From a bacterium (GTDB taxonomy: Bacteria; Desulfobacterota; Anaeroferrophillalia; Anaeroferrophillales; Tharpellaceae), in NCBI GenBank assembly GCA_029935295.1, contig JAOZKP010000007.1, forward strand, positions 3,496-24,901: a stretch of 21,406 nucleotides of DNA, written 5' to 3'. Shown here piece after piece: positions 7,111 to 14,028 of this stretch. A program made the position numbers and the translations under genes. Under the pieces are notes generated by a model. It ran no database searches, was not told the origin of the DNA, and was given only the letters and a program-made list of their open reading frames with translations. Positions within the stretch are counted from its first letter, which is position 1. Each line of letters opens with the position of its first letter.

Positions 7111-7842
7111 ATGGCAGCTTTGAAAAAAAGAAACAAAAAGAAATCAAACCGGTTGCGAAATTTTTGTTTGCTGCTGTTGTTGCTTCTCTGTTTGCTGACA
7201 GCGTCGCAGGTTTTTCTTTTTGGTTATGTTAAACCGCCTTTGACTGTAGCTTCAGCCCGTTCCTGGGTTGACTACGCTCTGCAACGGGGGCCGCAGCCGC
7301 AACCCGGACGCTGGGTTGCACTGGAAAACTTTTCACCGAATCTCCGCCGGGCAGTACTGGCGTCTGAAGACCAGCGTTTCCTGTCGCATTTCGGTTTTGA
7401 TTTTATTGAATTAGGCCAGGCTTTGCGTTCTCTGCGGGAAGGCGGCTACCTGCGGGGTGCCAGTACTATCACAATGCAGACCGCCCGGACCATGTTTCTC
7501 TGGCCGGCCCGCAGCTGGACCCGGAAACTGGCCGAAGCCTACTATTCGATGTGGTTGGAAATCATTTGGAGCAAAGAGAAAATCCTTGAATTCTATTTGA
7601 ATAGTGTTGACTGGGGGCCGGGGCTGGTTGGTGCCGATGCCGCCGCTGTCAAGTATTTTCACTGCCGGGCTCTGGATCTTGATCGGGAGCAGGCTGCATT
7701 GTTGGCAGCGGTTCTGCCGGGCCCGCACCTCTGGCGACCGGATAAACCCAGTGCCGCTGTAGAACGGCGTGCCGAACGTATTTTAAGAGAGATGTCGAAG
7801 GTTCCGTTGGTCGGGAGAAAGTTGGCCGCCGATGGGCCTTAA
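7111..7842 (+). CDS. mtgA: Monofunctional biosynthetic peptidoglycan transglycosylase MtgA (GT51)
   Basis: 243-aa inner-membrane glycosyltransferase polymerising lipid II into glycan strands without a transpeptidase domain. It has a Lys/Arg-rich cytoplasmic start, one Leu-rich membrane helix (about 17-38), then the GT51 domain. The catalytic Glu is in ASEDQRF (E86, ATG numbering), followed by GASTITMQTARTMFLWP and RKLAEAYYSMWLE...KEKILEFYLN, the standard GT51 motifs. Length matches E. coli MtgA (about 242). ATG at 7111 is chosen over the adjacent TTG at 7108; no strong SD is visible. It is divergent from the MltD-like lyase with about 75 nt between the starts, pairing a wall synthase with a wall lyase. 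Confidence 0.93.
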   Translation: MAALKKRNKKKSNRLRNFCLLLLLLLCLLTASQVFLFGYVKPPLTVASARSWVDYALQRGPQPQPGRWVALENFSPNLRRAVLASEDQRFLSHFGFDFIELGQALRSLREGGYLRGASTITMQTARTMFLWPARSWTRKLAEAYYSMWLEIIWSKEKILEFYLNSVDWGPGLVGADAAAVKYFHCRALDLDREQAALLAAVLPGPHLWRPDKPSAAVERRAERILREMSKVPLVGRKLAADGP

Positions 7843-7854
7843 TCTTTTTTAACC

Positions 7855-7882
7855 TTGACAAATTTCGGATAACCGTTGTAAT
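7855..7882 (+). promoter_or_regulatory. Predicted sigma70-type promoter for the Sm_multidrug_ex gene
   Basis: TTGACA at 7855-7860 is a consensus -35. TGTAAT at 7877-7882, 16 nt further on, is a five-of-six -10. It lies in the 93-nt gap after mtgA and would give a leader of about 45 nt. Prediction by eye only. Confidence 0.5.
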
Positions 7883-7935
7883 CAGAACTGTTTTTTAATC
7901 TAAGATGATAAATATTCAACTATAGTAAAATTTGT

Positions 7936-8730
7936 ATGGGTTTTTTGCAGAGCCTTAAATTCTGGCGGCGGCCATCCCGTCCGTCGCCGCCAATTGATGC
8001 TCCGCTGATTGAGTCAAAATCAGCTGAGTCGCCGCCTGCGGCTGCTGCAGACGACCCTGTTTTTCCCAAAAATGAATCCGGAACCAGTCTGTATCAGAGC
8101 GGCGAAGGTCGAGTTCTGATATTGGGCCTGTTTTTGACTCTGGTTTTTGTCGCTCTGGTTGTTTACTACCTGACTGTCGATATTAAAGCTGGTCAAACTC
8201 TGCTTCTGGCCTTTTTCGCTCACGCTCTGGGTGGCCGGGCGGCAGGTATCGGATTGTGTGTTGCCTTTAAGTTTTCAAGTTGGGTGACAATTTCTTACAA
8301 TATGTTCCTGGAAGTTTTGATTGTCTGCTACTGCTATTCACTGTTTGTTTTCTCATTCAATAAATATATCAATTGTAAATGGCTTACGATCGCCACAAAA
8401 AATGCTGAGAAGCAGGCGTTAAAGCATAAAGATGCGGTCGCCCGTTATGGCTGGCTGGGAATTTTTGCCTTTGTTATGATCCCCCTGCCGATCACTGGAC
8501 CTGCAGCGGGCTCGATTATCGCCTATTTTCTGAAATTTAGTATTAAGCGTAACTTTGCTGCTGTTTTTTCTGGAACATTGACGGCAATCATTACCTGGAC
8601 CTATTTTTTTGATTATCTGGATCGGCATATTGTGATCTTTAAATATGTTGTTATGGCCGTTGTTCTGGTTATATTCTTGTCATATTTCAAAACGATCAAG
8701 CGCTGGTTTACTCAGGAGATCGAAGAGTGA
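7936..8730 (+). CDS. Sm_multidrug_ex (COG2426) family membrane protein
   Basis: 264-aa inner-membrane protein of the family annotated 'putative small multi-drug export protein' (PF06695). The drug-export name is weakly founded. Residues 1-55 are Pro/Ser/Ala-rich and probably cytoplasmic and disordered, an extension beyond the core family. The membrane segments are roughly 56-80, 90-112, 118-142, 172-200, 208-224 and 232-254. The family motif is visible as ARYGWLGIFAFVMIPLPITG followed by AAGSIIAYFLK, in which the PLP.TG turn is characteristic. No good SD precedes the ATG at 7936. A promoter-like pair sits upstream at 7855-7882, and the STAS gene follows 49 nt downstream. Substrate unknown. 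Confidence 0.8.
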   Translation: MGFLQSLKFWRRPSRPSPPIDAPLIESKSAESPPAAAADDPVFPKNESGTSLYQSGEGRVLILGLFLTLVFVALVVYYLTVDIKAGQTLLLAFFAHALGGRAAGIGLCVAFKFSSWVTISYNMFLEVLIVCYCYSLFVFSFNKYINCKWLTIATKNAEKQALKHKDAVARYGWLGIFAFVMIPLPITGPAAGSIIAYFLKFSIKRNFAAVFSGTLTAIITWTYFFDYLDRHIVIFKYVVMAVVLVIFLSYFKTIKRWFTQEIEE

Positions 8731-8779
8731 ATTTATATAGTTCTTTTTTTGCATAAACAGTTTTTTATGGAGGCGGTTA

Positions 8780-9058
8780 ATGGAAACAAGATTAGCGTTA
8801 AAAGGTGATGTTGCAAATGTCGAAACCTGGGATGATTTTTCACAAGAATTAACTGCGGCAGTCGACGGCGGTGCCAGCCGGCTGGTACTTGATATGGAGA
8901 GGGTAACTTATCTCAATTCCAGTGCTCTAGGGTCGATTGTCAGTGCCCAGAGAAAGATGAGCGAGCGCGAGGCCGAGATGGTACTGGTCAATGTTTCAAA
9001 AAAACTACTGCAGTTTTTCGAACTCTATAACCTGACCGAAATATTAAAGGTTGAATAA
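8780..9058 (+). CDS. STAS-domain protein, anti-sigma-factor-antagonist type
   Basis: 92-aa single STAS domain of the SpoIIAA/RsbV kind, used in partner-switching control. The conserved phosphorylation loop reads LNSSALG (45-51); S48 aligns with the Ser phosphorylated in SpoIIAA, and the residue usually Asp before the Ser pair is Asn46. The strand LVLDMERVTYL precedes it. GGAGG at 8769-8773 gives a firm start. No cognate anti-sigma kinase, PP2C phosphatase or sigma factor is in the window, so its partner lies elsewhere. It may be co-transcribed with the membrane protein 49 nt upstream. A strong terminator follows 13 nt after the stop. Confidence 0.85.
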   Translation: METRLALKGDVANVETWDDFSQELTAAVDGGASRLVLDMERVTYLNSSALGSIVSAQRKMSEREAEMVLVNVSKKLLQFFELYNLTEILKVE

Positions 9059-9071
9059 AAGTTTGGTGAAC

Positions 9072-9107
9072 AAAAAAAGCCGGCCCCAAACAGGGCCGGC
9101 TTTTTTT
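9072..9107. terminator. Bidirectional Rho-independent terminator
   Basis: GCCGGCCC (9079-9086) pairs with GGGCCGGC (9093-9100) around the loop CAAACA. A seven-A run on the left and a seven-T run on the right extend the stem to 15 bp and provide a U-tract on both strands. It sits between convergent genes (STAS on plus, TIM barrel on minus) and can serve both. Confidence 0.92.
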
Positions 9108-9203
9108 GTTTCTGAACTGTAGACCACTGGCAAAATGGGGTCAGGCTTGACTATTGGGTGTTAAGTGGGTTGTTTGGGGTCGAAAGATCTTCAAATTTTT
9201 TTA

Positions 9204-10034
9204 TCAGCATAACTCTTCTCTCAGATATTCCTGAATTTCAGTAAGACTTGCGACAATCAGATCACGTCTTTGGGGCAATTCGACCGGGCTTAGTTCCAAA
9301 GTCAGGGCGCCTTCGTAGTTTTGTTCTTTCAGCATGTAGAGGAAACGGGTTAGAGGAAGAATGCCGCGGCCGGGGAAGAGGTGTTCACGCATATGTCCAT
9401 AATCACTGAAGTGGATGTTTTTCACTCTGCCGCTGTCCAGGAGATGTTGAAACTCTCCGAGAAAATTGGGGTTGTGAGAACCTATGTGGGTTGTGTCAAA
9501 GGTCATGAAAAGGTTATGTTTTTTCATGAAATCCAACATATCTTCAGATTTCTTGAGAATATTTGGGTTAAAGCGAATGTGGTTGCCAACATAAGGCATG
9601 TTTTCAATTGTCACTATTACCTGACTGTTGTCAATCAGCTTTTGATAATCTTTAACTTTGCGAAACCAGCGCCAAAAGATGAGATCAGGTGGCAGCCAGA
9701 AGGGTGGGTGAAAATTAACTAAAGGGATTGTAAAATCACGGGCAAGTTCAACGCATTTCATTAAAGAAACGCCGCCATGGCCCCACTTATGGAGTTTGAA
9801 AAAAGGGGCATGGATGGAGGCTATTTTATTTATTTTCAGTAAATTTTCAATGATTTTGTGAGGGGAACGGTTTTCGAATACAGTATTTATTATAAGCTCT
9901 ACTCCGTCGAAACCACACTCCACAGAGATCTCAAATATTTCCGAGAGTTCCATTGTATAGAGTGTGCCGGCAGAGAGTACAATTTTTCTTGGCGGGTTTT
10001 TCTCTGAAGGTGGCGGTGAAGTATGTGAATGCAT
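9204..10034 (-). CDS. Xylose isomerase-like TIM-barrel protein (sugar phosphate isomerase/epimerase type)
   Basis: 276-aa soluble protein of the AP-endonuclease-2/xylose-isomerase-like TIM-barrel superfamily (PF01261). Barrel strands carry probable metal ligands: ASIHAPF, VNFHPPFW, VTIENMPY (Glu), MTFDTTHIGS (Asp/His), KNIHFSDYGH (His/Asp) and LTLELSP (Glu). EHLFPGRGILPL is a loop often seen in sugar isomerases of this group. The first ~16 residues (MHSHTSPPPSEKNPP) look unstructured, and no strong SD precedes the ATG, so the true start could be later. It is last in a minus-strand run, 50 nt after the aminotransferase. The reaction cannot be assigned; an endonuclease IV role is less likely because of the shorter, diverged motifs. 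Confidence 0.72.
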   Translation of the reverse strand: MHSHTSPPPSEKNPPRKIVLSAGTLYTMELSEIFEISVECGFDGVELIINTVFENRSPHKIIENLLKINKIASIHAPFFKLHKWGHGGVSLMKCVELARDFTIPLVNFHPPFWLPPDLIFWRWFRKVKDYQKLIDNSQVIVTIENMPYVGNHIRFNPNILKKSEDMLDFMKKHNLFMTFDTTHIGSHNPNFLGEFQHLLDSGRVKNIHFSDYGHMREHLFPGRGILPLTRFLYMLKEQNYEGALTLELSPVELPQRRDLIVASLTEIQEYLREELC

Positions 10035-10084
10035 TTAATGAATGGCAGTTATTTTGTCTAGGCTCGACGTAAACATTATATTAA

Positions 10085-10921
10085 TTACCGGGTTGGAAAA
10101 AAGTTTTTAACCGCCTGACTTACGGGGCCGGGCCGGCCATTACCGATAGTAATGTCATCAACTTTAACAACCGGTATAAGATCAACTGTCGAACTGGTGA
10201 TAAATACCTCATCGGCTTGACAGAGTTCATTAAAAGAGCAGTCTCTTTCAATATGTTCAAGGTTATGTGATGTTGCTTGTCTCAGAATAAATGAGCGGGT
10301 TATGCCATTTAAAATATGCTGATCGGCTGGTGGAGTAATTAGCGTTTCATTTTTGATACAGAAAATATTGGCAGTAGTGCACTCCCGAATGATGCCTTCT
10401 GATGTGACAAAAAGAGCTTCATGATACCCTTGATCGACGGCTTTCTGTTTCATCATTACATTCGGCAGCAGGGCGGTACTTTTAATGTCACACCGGCTCC
10501 AGCGGATTTCAGGGACGCTTAAAATAGCCACTCCCTGGCTGAAAAGTTCCGGTGCGTATTCAGGTTGGGGCCTGAATGTCATTATCAGGTTGGCCCGAAT
10601 CTCATTTGAGTAGTTATGGCGGCGGGGTTCCGTCCCTCGAGTGATCTGGATATATACCATGCTCTCTGAAAAACCGGCTTTATTGATACCAGTTTCGATT
10701 ATTTCAGTAATCTCTGCTACAGAAACCGGGAGTTTAAGTGAAATAGCATCGGCACTTTTCTGCAGCCTTGCAAGATGCTCATCAAGCAGGAAAGGTTTGC
10801 CTTTGCGGCTGATAATTACCTCGTAAATGCCATCGGCAAAGAGCAGACCCCGGTCATTTATCGGGACTGATGCTTCCGTTAACGGAATGAAAGTATTGTT
10901 AAGGTAGGCTGTTTCCAGCAT
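10085..10921 (-). CDS. D-amino-acid aminotransferase (class IV PLP enzyme)
   Basis: 278-aa fold-type IV PLP transaminase. The Schiff-base lysine is K147 in RCDIKSTALLPNV. The stretch ITRGTEPRRH carries R100 and H102, at the R-x-H positions that bind the substrate alpha-carboxylate in D-amino-acid transaminase and are absent from branched-chain aminotransferase. Other family elements are INDRGLLFADGIYE, QGYHEALFVTSEG and RECTTANIF. Start ATG at 10921, with AAAGGAA at about 10 nt. The expected reaction is D-alanine + 2-oxoglutarate to pyruvate + D-glutamate, which would supply D-Glu or D-Ala to the wall. Branched-chain aminotransferase or aminodeoxychorismate lyase are the alternatives; the R-x-H motif argues against both. 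It sits between the acetyltransferase (41 nt) and TIM-barrel genes on the same strand. Confidence 0.8.
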   Translation of the reverse strand: MLETAYLNNTFIPLTEASVPINDRGLLFADGIYEVIISRKGKPFLLDEHLARLQKSADAISLKLPVSVAEITEIIETGINKAGFSESMVYIQITRGTEPRRHNYSNEIRANLIMTFRPQPEYAPELFSQGVAILSVPEIRWSRCDIKSTALLPNVMMKQKAVDQGYHEALFVTSEGIIRECTTANIFCIKNETLITPPADQHILNGITRSFILRQATSHNLEHIERDCSFNELCQADEVFITSSTVDLIPVVKVDDITIGNGRPGPVSQAVKNFFPTR

Positions 10922-10962
10922 GGCACAAATTCCTTTTACAGTTTTAAAGCATTATTGAAATT

Positions 10963-11544
10963 TCACACTGGCAGATTGCGTTCGATAAACCGGTCAATAT
11001 TATTTGACTCCAGAAAACTTATCTCAGTAGCTATTTTTGCCAACGGCCAATCCCACCAGGAAATTTTTAAGAGGGCGTCAATTTGGGTTTTTGAGAAACG
11101 GAAACTTAAGCTTTTTCCCGGATTGCCGCCGACTACTTCATAGTCTGCAATATTCTTAACGACCATTGTCCCGGCGGCAATTACGGCACCGTTACCAATG
11201 CTTATGCCGGAAAGAATTACCGCCCCCCGGGCGATCCAGACATCATTGCCGATTTTTATGTCACCTTTGCCCGTTGGATGGTCACTGTTTTTCGGGAAAC
11301 CTTCGAGCAGTCGGCCGAAGGGATAGGTACTGACCCAGTCGCTGCGGTGGTTGCCGTCAACCAGAAGATGGACATCTTTGGCGATTGAGCAAAACCTGCC
11401 GATACTGACCTTGTACTCATTGGACCAGCGGTGGATATTTGGTTCTCCGTAAGTGTAATCGCCGATCTCAATATTCTTTTTGTTAATCAGGTCGGCTGTG
11501 AACGAAGAGCGTCTTTTTTTCTTTTTAAGCAGTTTTTTTATCAA
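10963..11544 (-). CDS. CatB-type hexapeptide-repeat acetyltransferase
   Basis: 193-aa left-handed beta-helix acyltransferase of the XAT/CatB group. Hexapeptide-like repeats run through about 45-55 and 100-145 (IKIGNDVWIARGAVILSGI, IGNGAVIAAGTMV). The insertion DGNHRSDWVSTYPF carries the likely catalytic H66. The C-terminal VVGGNPGKSLSFRF is the usual end of the helix. CatB proteins acetylate chloramphenicol, but most chromosomal homologues modify sugars, so drug resistance is not implied. The start appears to be TTG (11544-11542) with only a weak AAGAAG upstream, followed by a very Lys-rich leader (KKLLKKKKRR). The adjacent GT-C-like protein upstream suggests a glycan-modifying role, but this is inference. 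Confidence 0.82.
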   Translation of the reverse strand: MIKKLLKKKKRRSSFTADLINKKNIEIGDYTYGEPNIHRWSNEYKVSIGRFCSIAKDVHLLVDGNHRSDWVSTYPFGRLLEGFPKNSDHPTGKGDIKIGNDVWIARGAVILSGISIGNGAVIAAGTMVVKNIADYEVVGGNPGKSLSFRFSKTQIDALLKISWWDWPLAKIATEISFLESNNIDRFIERNLPV

Positions 11545-11563
11545 TGAAGTATCTTCTTGTTAA

Positions 11564-11592
11564 ATAAAACTCTTTGCACTTTAGTTCGTCAA
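11564..11592 (-). promoter_or_regulatory. Possible promoter for the acetyltransferase gene
   Basis: On the minus strand TTGACG (11592-11587) and TTTTAT (11569-11564) are spaced by 17 nt, ending 19 nt before the TTG start. The -10 is a poor match (4 of 6). It would allow transcription independent of the TPR gene upstream. Confidence 0.3.
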
Positions 11593-11649
11593 TACGATGA
11601 GGTAAGGTTAAAGTCAAGTTTTTTTGGGTGGGTGGAGAGTGTCCGGTTG

Positions 11650-13350
11650 TCATTTTTGTGGGCCTGGTTGGCTTGCGCCCGGTTTCTGGGGTGTATTAAA
11701 TAATTTAACCTTTGATTTTTCTGTTAAAGCTGATTTTTTTAGATTTTCAATCTCTCTTCTGACAGTCTGTAATTCAGGTTCATTCGGGAGCAGGAATAAA
11801 GTATGGTTGAAGTCTCTAATTGCTCCACTGAAATCTTTCAGGTAGAGTCGCAATCTGCCCCGGTTTTCGAACCCCCGGGCATAGTCAGGATGCTTTCTGA
11901 GGAGACGGTCAAAATCATTTAAAGTTTTTTGTGGTGATCCTTCTTTAAGCCAGGCAACGGCCCGGTTGTTCAAGGCTCTACGGCTTTCCGGATATTTTAC
12001 TAAAACATCACTCCAGATTGTTATCGGGTTTTGGAAAGAGGTGCGCCTTTGACAGGTGACCAGGCTTAAAAAAATAAGCCAGCAGCCGGTTATCGCATAA
12101 GCGCAATTGCGAAATCTATATCTTTTTTGCAGATTGGAAAAATTTTCACCCAATGAGAATAAACCCAGAATAATCATAGATATTCCCGGCGTGGCGAGGT
12201 AGGTTTTATATTCAACCAGGAGCTCTCTTTGGGGCAGGAAAAGATAGGGCGGGGCTAATACAAGGTAGAACCAGGCAATCCCGAAACCAATCAGGGGTGC
12301 TTTCCGGCGCAGTTTTAAGGCCAGAATGAGGAGGGCGATATGGCCACTGACAGCAGCGTAGGCCGCCGGGTCAAAATAGCTGGAACATGGTTGCATCTCA
12401 TGGTGCAGGCTCAGGCTGTCAGGAAGTGGAATTAACAGGAATTTCCAGTAGAGGAAAAAAACTTTTGCTTCACTTAAAAAATGGATACCGGGTGACCAGA
12501 GTCGTTTGGAACGAAAGCCAATATTGATCCAGGTTTGATTGAAGAGGCCGATCTGCCAAGCAAAAACCAGAAACAGTGCAGCTACGAGGGCCAGTAAAGA
12601 GGTTGGTATAAGCCATTTGCGACGGGTGCCGGGGGTCAGATTTTTTGTGTAGATTTCGTAAAACAGGATTGTTGCGGGGAGGGTGATTGCCATCTCCTTG
12701 CAGTGCAGGGCCGCCCAGAATGAGACTCCGGCGACAAACAGCCAGCCCCAGTGCCAGTTTTTCCTGGGTGGTGTTTCTGGTTCGGAATGGCCTTTAATCC
12801 AGGCGTAGAATCCTGCAAGGTAGAAAAGTGAGGCTAATTCGCCAAAACGTTGACTGATGTAGATAACTGTATTTAATGTCAGTGGATGGCATAAAAAAAG
12901 CAGGGCACCGATCAGTGCCGGCACGCAAATTGTATAATCTGTAGTAGCTTTTTGCCGATTATTTTTCTGCCAAAGTAGAGCCAGCAGCAGATAAACTAAA
13001 ATTGTACAGAGCCCGTGGAGAGTAAAATTGACAATCCGGAAGCCGGCCGGATTCATGCCCGTCAGTTTGTAGTTCGCTGCAAATGTCAGCCAGGTTAACT
13101 CTCGGTTTGGGCGCAGGGGTTGTTTGATTAGAGACTCTAATGATGGGGCTGGATTGGTGAGCTGCGGGCTTACATTGCCCTGATTATTCATCAGGCTGTT
13201 AAAATCATCAAAAAAGAATGGGTAGTGGAGGGTCGGTCCGTAAATTATAGTAATGAACAACACTGTTGCCAGAACCAAAGCAGCGGCACATATTTTTTGA
13301 TGATTCATGGTCTTGGCAAATCTTCTCATTTGACTGTTCACGCTCCGCAT
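11650..13350 (-). CDS. Polytopic GT-C-like membrane protein with C-terminal TPRs
   Basis: 566-aa protein with roughly ten membrane helices in residues 20-440, then a TPR region (about 455-522: ALNNRAVAWL..., ARGFENRGRLRLYLKDF...). The first loop after helix 1 reads YGPTLHYPFFFDDFNSL, with a DD pair where GT-C glycosyltransferases hold their acidic active-site residue. The layout resembles the TMTC/DUF1736 type of membrane glycosyltransferase-TPR protein common in deltaproteobacteria. A Lys/Gln/Pro-rich tail ends the protein. Start uncertain: ATG at 13350 or ATG at 13329, neither with a clear SD. It is divergent from pgpA and the first gene of a minus-strand run. Protein O-glycosylation is possible; I cannot name donor or acceptor. 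Confidence 0.7.
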   Translation of the reverse strand: MRSVNSQMRRFAKTMNHQKICAAALVLATVLFITIIYGPTLHYPFFFDDFNSLMNNQGNVSPQLTNPAPSLESLIKQPLRPNRELTWLTFAANYKLTGMNPAGFRIVNFTLHGLCTILVYLLLALLWQKNNRQKATTDYTICVPALIGALLFLCHPLTLNTVIYISQRFGELASLFYLAGFYAWIKGHSEPETPPRKNWHWGWLFVAGVSFWAALHCKEMAITLPATILFYEIYTKNLTPGTRRKWLIPTSLLALVAALFLVFAWQIGLFNQTWINIGFRSKRLWSPGIHFLSEAKVFFLYWKFLLIPLPDSLSLHHEMQPCSSYFDPAAYAAVSGHIALLILALKLRRKAPLIGFGIAWFYLVLAPPYLFLPQRELLVEYKTYLATPGISMIILGLFSLGENFSNLQKRYRFRNCAYAITGCWLIFLSLVTCQRRTSFQNPITIWSDVLVKYPESRRALNNRAVAWLKEGSPQKTLNDFDRLLRKHPDYARGFENRGRLRLYLKDFSGAIRDFNHTLFLLPNEPELQTVRREIENLKKSALTEKSKVKLFNTPQKPGASQPGPQK

Positions 13351-13382
13351 GAAGTGTTATTAAGGGTATGATTGCATCAATA

Positions 13383-13409
13383 TTTATACTAAAAAAAACT
13401 TTCCGTCAA
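13383..13409 (-). promoter_or_regulatory. Possible promoter for the GT-C/TPR gene
   Basis: Minus strand: TTGACG (13409-13404) and TATAAA (13388-13383) are separated by 15 nt including a run of eight T. The spacing is short; TAAATA at 17 nt is the alternative -10. It is divergent from the pgpA promoter candidate. Confidence 0.35.
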
Positions 13410-13432
13410 ATCCCGGAAACTCATAACCGTAA

Positions 13433-13461
13433 TTGACAAAAAATCTATCTTTGATTACAGA
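13433..13461 (+). promoter_or_regulatory. Possible promoter for pgpA-recA
   Basis: TTGACA at 13433-13438 is a consensus -35. The -10 is weak (TACAGA at 13456-13461 with a 17-nt spacer). No recognisable LexA box lies here or directly before recA. Confidence 0.4.
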
Positions 13462-13520
13462 AGGATGGGCGGTTGTTAGGATTTAAGGTGACTTATATTG
13501 AGCAAAAGTGGAGAGTTGTG

Positions 13521-13979
13521 ATGGTAGAGGTCAGAAAAGATGATTGGATTGCTTTTTTAGCTTCAGGATGTGGGCTGGGAACATTACCAAAAGTACCGGG
13601 TACCTGGGGCTCACTCGGAGCTTTGCCGTTGTGGTTTCTGTTGGGATGGCTAAGTAATGGCTGGTATCTCCTGCTGGTTATACTGTTTTCCGGGGCTGCT
13701 ATCTGGGTCGCCGATGAAGCTGGGAAAATATTTAAGGTTGTCGATAGCCCGGTGATTGTGATTGATGAAATTGCTGGGCTGATGCTGGGTTTACTTGGGG
13801 TCTCTTTGAGCTTTACCAATGCTCTGGCAGCTTTTTTGCTTTTTCGTTTTTTTGATATAGTAAAACCCTTTCCTGCGGACTGGTGCGAAGCTAACCTGCC
13901 CGGCGGTTACGGGGTCGTGATTGATGATCTGGTCGCCGGGATTATGACCTGGATAGTGATGCAGATATTCTTTGTTTAG
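13521..13979 (+). CDS. pgpA: Phosphatidylglycerophosphatase A
   Basis: 152-aa inner-membrane phosphatase converting phosphatidylglycerophosphate to phosphatidylglycerol. Family motifs: SGCGLGTLPKVPGTWGSL (15-32), VIVIDEIAGLM (78-88), LLFRFFDIVKPFP (106-118) and GVVIDDLVAGI (131-141). The acidic residues of the IDE and DD motifs are the expected catalytic metal ligands. There are about four membrane segments. ATG at 13521 is chosen because GGAGAG (13510-13515) precedes it by 5 nt; a TTG at 13473 would add 16 residues that do not resemble PgpA. It lies 49 nt upstream of recA on the same strand and is probably co-transcribed. Confidence 0.93.
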   Translation: MVEVRKDDWIAFLASGCGLGTLPKVPGTWGSLGALPLWFLLGWLSNGWYLLLVILFSGAAIWVADEAGKIFKVVDSPVIVIDEIAGLMLGLLGVSLSFTNALAAFLLFRFFDIVKPFPADWCEANLPGGYGVVIDDLVAGIMTWIVMQIFFV

Positions 13980-14028
13980 TGAACTGATTTTATAACTATT
14001 CCGGATGTTTCCGGAAAGAGGAGTTTTA

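Noticed and set aside
9382..9722. Plus-strand open frame inside the TIM-barrel gene
   Set aside because: The minus-strand gene has clear family motifs; the plus frame has no SD and no family resemblance.
10963..11544. Chloramphenicol resistance by a CatB-type acetyltransferase
   Set aside because: The fold is shared by many sugar acetyltransferases, and there is no mobile-element or resistance context.
13473..13520. TTG start 16 codons upstream of pgpA
   Set aside because: The ATG at 13521 has a well-spaced GGAGAG, and the extra residues do not resemble PgpA.
13999..14016. Hairpin TTCCGGA/TCCGGAA before the recA SD, considered as a LexA site or terminator
   Set aside because: It matches no LexA box I know for this group and has no T-tract; it is probably a minor leader structure.
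14005..14028. ATG start for recA eight codons upstream
   Set aside because: It would place the SD AAGAGGAG inside the coding sequence; the RecA N-terminus fits the ATG at 14029.
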